Below the pieces are notes generated by a model, which had not been told where the DNA came from, made no database searches, and saw only the letters and a list, made by a program, of their open reading frames with translations. Shown in pieces: positions 1-10,300 of a stretch of DNA of 64,000 bases. This DNA comes from Diphasiastrum complanatum (Eukaryota > Streptophyta > Lycopodiopsida > Lycopodiales > Lycopodiaceae). The stretch spans positions 4,231,194-4,295,193 of the forward strand of contig CM055113.1 of NCBI GenBank assembly GCA_029204225.1. The letters run 5' to 3'. Made by a program: the position numbers and the translations under genes. Each line of letters begins with the position of its first letter. The first letter of the stretch is position 1.

Positions 1-199
1 CTCTCTTCTCTCTTCTCTGTCTCTCTCTCTTTGCTCTCCCTCCACTCTCTCCTCTCTCTTCTCTCCTTCCTACTCTCTCTCGCGTTGTCTCCCTCCGCTC
101 TCTCTCCTCTGTCCCTCGCTCTCTCTCTGCAAATCCACTCTCTCTGTCCACTCTCTCTCCTCTGTCCCTCGCTCTCTCTGCGAGTCTCTCTGTCTCATG
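1..199. repeat. CT-rich microsatellite tract
   Basis: Almost pure C/T sequence with interrupted CTCTCT runs and short TGTCCCTCG-type variants. Both strands stay open only because the composition is biased; the Leu/Ser-rich and Arg/Glu-rich translations are not proteins. It abuts the hairpin-bearing repeat at 218. A similar CT run (2804-2845) also precedes the second copy of that repeat, which hints that CT tracts belong to the same larger unit. Confidence 0.9.
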
Positions 200-217
200 C
201 CAGACAAAAAAACGTTA

Positions 218-287
218 TTGGGCCCTATATTATGCAAAATAATATAGGGCCCAAAACGACCCAAAAATTAGACGAATGGCAATTACG
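218..287. repeat. Left copy of hairpin-bearing direct repeat
   Basis: The first part is a perfect inverted repeat with 16-bp arms (218-233 and 239-254) around a 5-base loop GCAAA; the arm core reads TTGGGCCCTATATTAT. It continues into a tail ending CAATTACG. The segment 221-287 matches 3035-3098 in the same orientation with scattered substitutions. The two copies bracket the DUF3504-like relic, so they may be its terminal direct repeats. A second perfect hairpin lies just inside (arms 293-302 and 311-320, GGTAATGGCC and its complement). Confidence 0.75.
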
Positions 288-518
288 TACTAGGTAATGG
301 CCATTGAGAGGGCCATTACCATGAATAATCAGAGACCCGGCAGCAAGGGGCGGAGGCCCGGAGCTACTCTTGGAAATGTGTTTTTGTTTTTGTTTTGCTT
401 TGTATTTGTTGGTTTGCAGTTATCTTTCATGATGCAGCTGTCATTTCTTAGATGTTGGAGCTCATGTTGCAGCTGTAGCCTGTCATTGATCTTTTGAGTT
501 GTGAATTATAGTCTTTGA

Positions 519-2538
519 ATGGCTGCTATAGAGCACTCACCTGACAGACTTTCTGATAGTGTTTCTGAGCCTTGTAATGTACATGTGGAAGACGAGGATG
601 GCCTACAAGGTGTTGAAGATATTGAGATAGATACTAATCTTTCACACATGTTTCTTGATGTAAATGCTAGTGATTTGGAGTTGGTAGATTTTGGTGGAAG
701 AAATCGTAGTCATGGTCCAGAACAGTGGTTTCGAAAATGATTTTATGCTTGGAGGACTGCCACTAGAAAAGATGACAGTATACCTCCAGAAAAGCTTCCA
801 TTGGATGTTCTTGCAGAATATATGGTTCCATTTATCTTGTCACTGAAGAAATTGAATGGCAATTACTATCCTAGTGCTAGGTACTGGATGTTTCAATCCT
901 TTGTTTTCATGCTTTTTTATTTTTGTAGTCACTTTCCTCTTTTGTGATATTTTTGTTTTATTTTTGCAGTTTAGCTCAGAAGTTCCATGCTTGTGGGAGA
1001 ATTATTCGACGTGAACATGTTTCTAGAATATGTAGAATTGATGTTGATGATTTGCCTATTGTTGTTCAAAATCATCCATTTTTTGAGAGAGCTCGCACTC
1101 TTTGGTGCTTCATATGGATAAGTCTATTAAATCTGGAGCTAATAAGAAACGAAAGAAGAGTGTACCTATGATGTGGAAGGATGAGGAAGAGTGTTTAAAA
1201 GACCCTGAACATTCTATACATCATGCTGTTGGTTTACAAAAACGTTGGTGTTATTATTGTTTAAGTCGTTTTATGGTTCGCGGACACACGGAATTGTACA
1301 ATCTACTTGATATCAATTTTCAAGTAAGATTTGATGTTCATGGTTCTTTTGTTATGTAAGTTTTTAATGTTGTAGAATGTTAGATTTTTATGAATTAGCC
1401 CTATTGATTTGTAATTGTCCAACAAGTCGAGTTTTTTTTAGTTATATTGATGTATATTCTTGTAGCATAAAGTTTGAATTTGTTTCTTAAATGGTAATTT
1501 AGGTATTTAGAGAGAGATTCTAAGAACTACAGTGCTTCTATGACACGATATCAGGAAGAGCATTTTAGATGTCATGTGAAGCGTTATGAAGAGGATGTTA
1601 TAATAACATATAGGCAGCTTCTTCGTCACCTTCCAGCAAAGCAGAATCCTAGTGTTGGTCGTCATATTTGTTTGCAAGCTATATGAGAAAATCCTCGAAC
1701 CAATGCATGGTACAATACTAATAATGTGGGAGTGAAAGTTTTAAGCTCTTAGATAAAGAGTATGATGTTTGTACTTGGAGATGGGGGAGGATTCATGAAT
1801 AAAAGGTCCTCGCTATGCAAGTATTCATAGGTTAATAGATGAATAGTTTTGTTGTTTGTATTTTCACAGTAATTGTGTCAAGTTGTTTGCACCTTCTTAT
1901 TCTTGTCTTTTGTGTTTTTGTTTTAGGGTGATTCAAGCAAGTGTACCTATTGCAGTTGGAATGGCTATTACAGGTCATCGTAATGAGAACCCCTATCGAA
2001 GATATGATGAATTTATGGAGATTTCCAAAATGGCTGCAATGAATATTATTGTTGAACCTTTTAAAGATGGAAAAAGACGCAAATATGAGAATGTGCTCAA
2101 TGAGCTTGAAGGTGTTGATGTTCAATTCGAGCTTACTAGAGTGTTTTTAGATATTGTGGCAATTTATTTGTAGGAAATTCTACTTCTGTTCAAGTTCCAT
2201 TAGATGCCTTTATGAGTAATTTGAATGTTACTGAAGTTGTTGATGTTGGAGTTGAAGTTGTAGATGTAGGAGTTAAACCAAATGATAATGTTTCGAAGTT
2301 GTAGGTGGATAGTATTACAAATCAGAAACAACATTGTTGTGCTGGAAGACAGTCTGTTGATTGTAATCATGCAATGGGTGTGCAACAAATTGGTTCAGCT
2401 GAAAAGTTGGATGCAGCTTCTGTTTCTAAAGAGGCATTGGATCCGAATGACCTTGTGAATATTGATGTTGATGAGCTTGTTCAAGAATGGCCAGAGGCTC
2501 GAAAAGCTCTTGCCTACTCTCATATAGATTCTTCGTAA
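519..2538 (+). pseudogene. DUF3504 / Crypton-type tyrosine recombinase-like relic
   Basis: Decayed spliced gene. Proposed exons: 519-880, 970-1323, 1503-about 1834 and 1927-about 2173, with a downstream coding-like stretch to 2538. The first junction (donor GTACTG at 881, acceptor TTTTTGCAG ending at 969) restores the frame exactly. The order of recognisable segments matches the DUF3504 domain of ZMYM2/QRICH1-type proteins: LNGNYYPSAS, then FFERARTL, then HAVGLQKRWCYYCLSRFMVRG (like the family's LLRAVFFxNGxNFCLRGG), then YLERDSKNYSA (like YTExGSKN), then NNVGVKVLSS, then ITGHRNENPYRRYDEF (like TGHRS...YKR). The GHR motif and a candidate nucleophile tyrosine remain, but the region equivalent to TNHSLR reads FMNKRSS, so the HxxR pair looks lost. 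In-frame stops lie at 738, 1684 and 1750, with frame changes near 1100 and at the third exon. Family assignment is by eye; a domesticated host-gene copy is the main alternative to a transposon. Confidence 0.6.
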
Positions 2539-2801
2539 CAAATAATATTGGGCAACAATCTGGATACTTCGATAATTGTACTGTGAATATAAGTGTTGGT
2601 CCAAAATTTCTAAAGATGGTTTTCAAGAAGCAATAGAAAACTGATTGAAACAATACCAAAAACTTGTATGTAGGGCTTTTTGTAATTCGATCGACTACTT
2701 TTGATTAGTCTTTTTTTTATTTAAACTTTAATGAAGTTGTAGTCTTGTAATCAATTTCCACAAATTCTGTTTTACATGAGTTCTCCCTATAATTGTTGTT
2801 G

Positions 2802-2803
<2 letters not shown>

Positions 2804-2845
<42 letters not shown>
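2804..2845. repeat. (CT)n microsatellite
   Basis: About 21 uninterrupted CT dinucleotides immediately downstream of the DUF3504-like relic, leading into the 2850-3021 minisatellite. Confidence 0.95.
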
Positions 2846-2849
<4 letters not shown>

Positions 2850-3021
2850 GCAGGTCTCTGTCGTGCGATCAGGCAGGAAGGAAGTAGGCAGGTCTTTATC
2901 GTGCAGTCAGGTAGGAAGGAAGTAGGCAGCTCGCGTAGAAAAGTCAGAAAGGAAGGAAGTAGTAGGCAGCCCGCGTAGAGAAGTCAGGAAGGAAGTAGGC
3001 AGCCTGCATAGAGAAGTCAGG
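2850..3021. repeat. Minisatellite of about 40-bp units
   Basis: Four to five imperfect tandem copies built around the phrases GGAAGGAAGTAGGCAG and GTAGAGAAGTCAGG. Copy lengths vary. It directly precedes the second copy of the hairpin-bearing direct repeat. Confidence 0.8.
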
Positions 3022-3034
3022 TGATAAAAATCAT

Positions 3035-3098
3035 GGCCCTATATTTTACATAATATAGGGTCCAATAGGGCCTAAAAATTAGGTGAAAGTCAATTACG
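3035..3098. repeat. Right copy of hairpin-bearing direct repeat
   Basis: Matches 221-287: GGCCCTATAT, the inverted arm ATAATATAGGG, AAAAATTAG and CAATTACG occur in the same order and spacing with scattered substitutions. The hairpin is imperfect here. Direct orientation relative to the left copy argues against ordinary terminal inverted repeats of a DNA transposon. Confidence 0.75.
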
Positions 3099-3212
3099 AA
3101 ATTTGAAACGTGTGAGGTCAAAAAAATAAGCTTGTATGTGTGTGGGCAAAGAGTAGGCTATAGGCATGACATAGGAGAAAAGACTGGGTTAACACCACCC
3201 TTAAATCCTCTC

Positions 3213-3214
<2 letters not shown>

Positions 3215-3245
<31 letters not shown>
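3215..3245. repeat. (AT)n microsatellite
   Basis: About 15 AT dinucleotides, uninterrupted. Confidence 0.95.
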
Positions 3246-3354
3246 CTAGTAAAGAGTGTCCATCGTTGATGTGCAATGGCACCCGATCTGGGTGGTGGCC
3301 GATGATTTGGAAATTTAGTATGTCGCTGACGGACATTGATTTTTCGATCAAGGT

Positions 3355-3681
3355 GGCGGTGGTCCCTATGCGGCCTCATTGCGGTCCTTACGCGGCAGTC
3401 CTTATGCGGCCTAAATGCAGTCCCTATGCGGCCTAATTGTGGTCCCTATGCGGCCCTAAATGCGGTCCCTATGCGGTCGATGATCTAGTGAAATGCGTGT
3501 CCTAAAGGACCACAAATGGCCTAAATGCGGTACTTGTGCGGCCTAAATGCGGTCCTTGTAGTGAGGTTTTGGTCCTTATGCGGTCCTTGTAGTGAGGTCG
3601 CAAACACCTCCTTTGTTCAAAAACTTCCTTGAGACGGAGAGACAGAGAGACACCCGTAGGCAGAGAGAGAGAGAGACACCC

Positions 3682-3724
<43 letters not shown>

Positions 3725-4148
3725 TGCAGTGAAATGCGGTCCTTAGCGGTGAGAGAGAGAGACAACCGTGAGAACCATCCTATGCGACCCCTTCCTTCGG
3801 CCATCCCCTCCTTTGCAGTCCTATGCAGTTCAACTATTGGTAGGGTCCTATGTGGTCAACAACGGTCCAAAGGGTGGTCCTTTGTGGTGAAAATGTGGTG
3901 AAATGCGTGGCCTAAAGGACCACAAATGGCCTAAATGTGGTCCCTATGCGGGATGAAGGGAGGGGCTGCAAACACCTCCTTTGCGATCATTTGGGAGGGG
4001 CCAACAATAGTCCAATGGGCCGTCCTTTGCCGTGAAAATGCGGTGAAATGCGGTCCCTATGCGGGATGAAGGGAGGGGCCGCAAACACCTCCCACACCCG
4101 CAGGCAGAGAGAGAGAGAGAGATATGTGCGGTGAAATGCGGTCCTTAT

Positions 4149-4206
<58 letters not shown>

Positions 4207-4585
4207 CGTGAGAACCGTCCTATGCGACCCCTCCCTTCGGCCATCCCCTCCTTTGTGGTCCTATGCGGTTCAACTATTGGTAGGGTCCTCTTCAATCAAC
4301 AACGGGGCAAATGGTGGTCCTTTGCGTTGAAAATGTGGTCAAAATGGGGTCATTTGCGGTGAAATGCGTGGCCTAAAGGACCACAAATGAGCTAAATGCG
4401 GTCCCTATGCAGGATGAAGGGACAGGCCGCAAACACCTCCTTTGCGGTCGTTTGGGAGGGGTCAACAACGGCCCGTGAGAACCGTGAGAACAGTGAGAAC
4501 TGATAGCACCCGAGAGAGAGAGAGAGAGAGTTTCGTGAGAACTGTGAGCGGGAGAGAGAGAGAAGAACCGTGAAAACTGTGAGAA

Positions 4586-4623
<38 letters not shown>

Positions 4624-4694
4624 CATGATAACCGTGAGTGAGAGAGAGAGAGAAAGAGAGAGAGGAACCGTGAAAATCGTGAGAACCGAGAGCA

Positions 4695-4761
<67 letters not shown>

Positions 4762-4900
4762 CGTGAAAATGCGGTGAAATGCGATCAAAATGGGGTCCTT
4801 TGCAGTGAAATGCATGGCCTAAAGGACCACAAATGGCCTAAATGCGGGCCATATGTGGGATGAAGGGAGGGGCCGCAAACACCTCCTTTGTGGTCAACTG
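3355..4900. repeat. Hierarchical GCGGTCCCTATGCGG minisatellite with GA tracts
   Basis: A short unit of about 22 bp, read as CCTAAATGCGGTCCCTATGC with variants, is tandem at 3355-3600. It is embedded in a longer, repeated phrase that also holds GGACCACAAATGGCC, GGATGAAGGGAGGGGCCGC and AAACACCTCCTTTG. The longer phrase recurs near 3500, 3910, 4055, 4370 and 4810, separated by (GA)n runs (for example 3660-3722, 4149-4204, 4699-4758). The repeats are too variable and too continuous for a CRISPR array, and this is eukaryotic DNA. No coding content is supported. Confidence 0.85.
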
Positions 4901-5475
4901 GGAGGGGTCAACAATGGCCCATGAGAACCGTGAGAACCGATAGCATCTGAGAGAGAGAGAGAGAGAGCTTCATGAGAACCGTGAGTGGGAGAGAGAGAGA
5001 GAGGAACCATGAGAACCGTGAGAACCGAGAGCATCCAAGAGAGAGATGAGCATCGTGAGAACTGTGAGTGAGTGAGTGAGTGAGAGAGAGAGAGAGCATC
5101 CGAGAGGGATTGAGCATCATGAGAACCATGAGAACCATGAGTGAGTGAGTGAGAGAGAGGAACCATGAGAACTGTGACAACCAAGAGCATCCGAAAGAGA
5201 GAGAGAGCTTCATGAGAACTGTGAAAACTATGAGTGAGTGAGTGAGAGAGAGGAATCGTGAGAACCGGAGCATCTGAGAGAGAGAGAGGGCTTCATGAGA
5301 ACCGTGAGTGAGAGAATTTGAGCATTGTGAGAACCGTGAGTGAGTGAGTGAGAGAGAAACCGTGAGTGAGAGAGAGGGAGAGCATGCGAGAGGGATTGAG
5401 CATCATGAAAACCGTGAGAACCGTGAGTGAGTGAGTGAGAGAGAGGAACCATGAGAACCGTGAGAACCGAGAGCA

Positions 5476-5552
<77 letters not shown>

Positions 5553-5600
5553 CGTGAGTGAGTGAGTGAGAGAGAGGAACCATGAGAACTGAGAGCATCC

Positions 5601-5642
<42 letters not shown>

Positions 5643-5915
5643 TGTGAGAACCATGATAACCGTGAGTGACAAAGAGAAAGAGAAGAATCGTGAGAACCGC
5701 AAGAACCGAGAGCATCCAAGAGAGAGAGAGAGCTTCGTGAGAACCGTGAGTGAGAGAGATTGAGCATCGTGAGAACTGTGAGTGAGAGAGATTGAGCATC
5801 GTGAGAACCGTGAGAGTCGTGAGTGAGTGAGTGAGTGAGAGAGGAACCGTGAGTGAGAGAGAGGGAGAGTATCCGAGAGGGATTGAGCATCGTGAGAACC
5901 GTGAGAACCGTGAGC

Positions 5916-5953
<38 letters not shown>

Positions 5954-6076
5954 TGTGAGAACCATGAGAACGTGAGTGAGAGAGAGAGAGAGAGAGGAAC
6001 AGTGATAACCGTGAGTGCGAGAGAGGAACCGTGAGAACCATGACTGAGAGAGAGATAGGGAGAGCATCTGAGAGAG
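4460..6076. repeat. GTGAGAACC / (GA)n satellite-like block
   Basis: Dozens of variants of GTGAGAACCGTGAGAACC and GAGAGCATCCGAGAGAGA alternate with GTGAGTGAGTGAG and long (GA)n runs (5478-5550 is the longest). The block ends exactly where the intact Copia element begins. Long Ser/Leu-rich minus-strand translations through the block result from absence of stops in CTCTCACGGTTC-type DNA and are not genes. Confidence 0.9.
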
Positions 6077-6081
6077 ATTTG

Positions 6082-6734
6082 TGTGAAAAATTGTCAACTA
6101 GTAGTATTTTCCTAACTTGAGATTTTGTAGGCCTATGGCCAAATAAAAGTTAGAGATAGGTTCATACATGTATGTAGAGGCCCAAAGTATGTGTACACTA
6201 CTTTTGAGGTCACATTAATTAGAGGAGGTCGAGTGTGGAGCTCTTCTATTGGCTCATAATTTGGTGCATTCCTATTTGACCAAATTTCTAGGTAGATGGG
6301 TGAATCCTATTGGACCCCAATTTTAGCCTATCATAAGACAAGTGGCCAAGAGGCACTATGGCTGCTATAAATAGCCATCTCCACGAGTATGTACACATCT
6401 CATTTTCATTCTATTGAATGAATGTTATGCTCTTTGAAGATCCATCTTCTTCTCTCTCACTTTTTTGTTCATATCTTGCATTCTAGCCACTAGAATTGTG
6501 ATTTCTTTGTTGCTATGGCTTCACACGTGTGAAATGCAGGTTGTAGGCTCTGAAGTACGGACAGGGACAGCAAGTTTCTGTTTGTGGAAGCTTATGATCA
6601 GATCTTGATGTTTAGTTGATGTTTAGTATGCTTAACATCACAATTTCTATCATTTTTTCAATCTAGATGTGCATAACTTCCATGGCCAAGATCTTTATGA
6701 AACTTTAGCATCTTTTGGATCTGAGTTTTTCACA
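6082..6734 (+). repeat. 5' LTR of intact Copia element
   Basis: Begins TGTGAA and ends TTCACA, abutting the primer-binding site. It contains a plausible core promoter, TATAAATAG at 6366-6374, placed so that transcription would start in the downstream half of the LTR. It appears base-for-base identical to 11290-11942. Confidence 0.97.
6366..6374 (+). promoter_or_regulatory. TATA box of the 5' LTR
   Basis: TATAAATAG in a GC-containing context within the LTR; the same site recurs at 11574-11582 in the 3' LTR. Its role as core promoter is inferred from position and consensus. Confidence 0.6.
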
Positions 6735-6752
6735 TGGTATCAGAGCATTAGG
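6735..6752 (+). promoter_or_regulatory. Primer-binding site (initiator tRNA-Met)
   Basis: TGGTATCAGAGC directly after the LTR end matches the complement of the 3' end of plant initiator methionine tRNA over 12 bases; the following bases diverge. This is the usual minus-strand cDNA start site of plant Copia elements. Confidence 0.9.
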
Positions 6753-7343
6753 CGGCCAAATGTGCAGGTTTTGCCAGATTTAGAAGAGATTTGTGGGCGA
6801 GTTTGCTTTTGTAGCATTCCAATCAAGTTTCTAGCTAAAAATCTTGTTGATTTATGTGTAGAAATTGGATCTTTGTGATCAAAACATCATTTGTATGCAT
6901 TTCAATTGAAGTAGGGCGAATTCCCTCTGTACTTATCAGAATAAGGAGACAAAATTTGTTTTGGAAAGAGGGAGATGCAAGATCCAACAAGATCCTATTA
7001 GTTTTCCATTCTAGCATATAGTTTTTTGATTCAATTTCTTGCTTCTTCATGTCAAAAACTTCAAAATTGATGTAACCCTCTGATTTTCAGTTTGCTGAAT
7101 GATTCAAGAGTGTATTTCAATCTTAGGAGTGAGGGAAAAGCAAGTATATTGAGGTTTGGTCTTGGTTTGATCAAGAAATCATAAAACTAGTGGCTAAAAT
7201 TGAGGAAAAAGTGAGGAAAAGAGAGAAAAAGTAAGGTTTTAGGTTCCAAATCTTTGTGATTTCTTCTTGTGTTTCATTTGTTGATTCAAGAGAGTGCTTA
7301 GTGCATTGGAACAGGTCAAAGATCAGAGATCAATCATTGCAAC

Positions 7344-10300
7344 ATGGCTACAAATGGAGGCTACATGTTGGAAAGCAATGATAGGCTTACCTCCCTCAAC
7401 TATTCTACTTGGAAAGTAAGGATGGAGTCTTTGCTTGAGATGAATGAGTTGATGGATATTGTTGTAGGTGTGGAGGAGAGACCTTTGGCACCTCAAGAAC
7501 AATTGAGGTATGACAAGAGGGCAAAGAAAGCCCTTCACATGATCAAGATGAATGTGACAAATGAGCTTATCAAAGAGGTTGGTAAGTGCACATCATCTAG
7601 TGAAGCTTGGGAAGCCTTGAAGAAGGTTTATGAATCCAAGTCTACTTCTAGAGTGTTGACTTTAAGAAGGCAAATCTTTTCTTGTATGCAAAAGAAGAGT
7701 GAGAGTGGACATGCTTTTGTTTTGAGAGTTAAAGCATTGAATGATGAGTTAGCATGCATTAATGATGGCATAAATAATGAGGAGCTTGTTCAAGTGATTC
7801 TCAATGGCTTGTTGGATGATCATGCTAATCTTGTTCAAAGTTATGCTATCCAAAAATGTTTACCAAGTGTTGGAGACTTGCAAGAGGTCTTGTTGGCTGA
7901 AGAATTCAGGTTGCAAGCAAGAGTGGGAGCATCTTCTACATCTCAAGGAGGAGAAGAGGAGGCAATGTTCTCTAAAGGCAAGTTCAAGGGCAAAGGTAAA
8001 AGCAATTGGTCTAAAGGGCAAGACCAAGGTGAGCACTCTACTTTTGGCAAAAAGAAGGATAGATCTAAGCTAAAATGTTTCTATTGTGGAGTCAAAGGGC
8101 ATTTTGCTAGTGATTGTTTCAAGAAAAAGAGGGATCAAGGGGAAAAGCAAACCAATCTAACTATTGATGAGGGTGGGGATGAGCTTCTTTCAAATGATGC
8201 TTTTGTTATGTCATCTTGCTTGTTGGCTAATCATGGAGACATTGATCCTTGGTGGATTGATAGTGGAGCCACTTCTCATATGACATATCATAAAGAGTAT
8301 TTTTCATCTTTAATGGCATTTGATGGTGATAGGAAGGTAATCTATACCGCAAATGATGGTGAGTGTACAATCAAGGGGATTGGCACAATTCCTATTTCAC
8401 TTTCTACAAATAGGAATATAGAATTGAAAGATGTTTTGCTCATTCCATCCATTACCAAGAACTTACTTAGTGTAAGCCAAATGCTTGACAAAGGATTCAA
8501 AGTTGAGTTTGATGGTGATGCTTGCTTGATCAAAAAGGGGTGTAGTATCATTGCAAAAGGGAAAAGGCAAGGGAAATTGTTCAAGCTTGATGCATGTGTT
8601 GTTGCTAACCAAGTTGGATGCATGGCAAATGAACAAATGTCAATTCAAGAGGTATGGCATAAAAGGATGGGACATCTCAACTACAAGGCCTTGGAGGTAA
8701 TAGCCAAAAAGGAGGTAGTAAGGGGACTTCCCAAGTCTCTTACTTGCTTGAATCATGTTTGTGAAGAATGTGCTTTGTCTAAATCACATAGATTGCCATA
8801 TACTAGATCTATATCTAGATCTAAGATGCCTTTTTCTCTCTTGCATTCGGATATTCATGGTGTTACTACAATTAGCAATGGAGGTGCTAAGATGTATGTA
8901 ACTTTCATTGATGATTTTAGTAGATTTTGTTGGGTTTATCTACTAAAGAGCAAGGATGAGGTGTTTGATGTGTTTGTCAAGTTCAAAGTTGCTATTGAGA
9001 CTCAATTTACAACCAAAATCAAATGCTTGAGGAGCGACAATGGTGGTGAATACATTTCTAACAAATTCAAAGCCTTTTGCGATGAGCATGGGATCAAGAG
9101 GGAGTACACATGTCCAAGAACACCACAACAAAATGGAGTGGCCGAGAGGAAGAATAGAACCTTGTGTGAGAGTGCAAAGGCAATGAGATTGAATGCTAAT
9201 CTTCCTAAACCTTTTTGGAGTGATGCTTTGTTGTGTGCAAATTTCCTATGCAATAGATGGCCAAGTGTTGTATTGGAAGGAAAAACCCCTTTTGAAGCTT
9301 TGTTTGGTATGAAGCCTAATGTCAAGTTTCTAAGAACTTTTGGATGCATTTGCTACTTCAACATTACTCTTGATGATAGAACTAAGGAGGATCCATCTTC
9401 AAGAAAGGGCATTTTTGTTGGTTATAGTGAAGTAAGCAAAGCATATAGGATTTATGTTCCTTCAATCAAGAAAGTGTTCACAAGTAGGGATGTCATTTTT
9501 GATGAAAGTAACATTCCAAAAGTTGTTTCAAGTGATGATGGTGTTGTTGCAACTAATGTGCTTGATGACAATGGAGTTGATGACACATTGGATGTGGATG
9601 TTGAAGAAGCCTCTTCAAGTCAAATTCCAAGGAGAACTCCAAGGCATAAAGTGAAACCCTCAAGGCTCACTTATGATGGCAAAGGTAAGCAAGTGGTGGA
9701 TGGATCCAACTATGCTTTCCTAACTTCTTTTGATGTACCTTCATGTGTAGATGAAGCAAGGCAAAAAGAGGAATGGATCCAAGCAATGGATCTTGAGTTT
9801 GAAGCACTTATGAAGAACAACACATGGAGATTGGTGGAGCTTCCAAAGGGCAAAAGTGCAATTGGATGCAAATGGATCTTCAAGGTAAAGACAAATCAAG
9901 ATGGATCTATCAACAAGTTGAAGGCAAGGTTGGTGGCTAAAGGTTATGCTCAAGAGCATGGCATTGACTATGAGGAAACCTTTGCACCCGTGGCAAAGAT
10001 GGTGAGCATAAGAGTAATCATTTCCCTTGCAACTCTTTATGGATGGGATCTTTGGCAATTAGACATTTCTAATGCTTTCTTGAATGGTGATCTTGAAGAG
10101 GAAGTCTACATGGAGCAACCCGAGAGCTATGTTTCTCATAGCAAGCCTAATCATGTGTGTTTTCTACAAAAAAGTTTGTATGGTCTTAAGCAAGCACCAA
10201 GGAGTTGGTATGCTAGGCTTAACTCTTTTCTACTTTCTCAAAACTTCACTATGAGTGAGTATGATCATTCACTTTACTTTAGAATTAGTGCTAATGATGT

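Noticed and set aside
3360-3600. Regularly spaced GCGGTCCCTATGCGG units resembling a CRISPR array
   Set aside because: Spacers are themselves repetitive, units vary, there are no cas genes and the window is eukaryotic; this is a minisatellite.
4462-6097. Long minus-strand Ser/Leu-rich frames of up to 289 codons
   Set aside because: They arise from CTCTCACGGTTC-type satellite DNA that lacks stops; several frames are open at once and none has protein-like composition.
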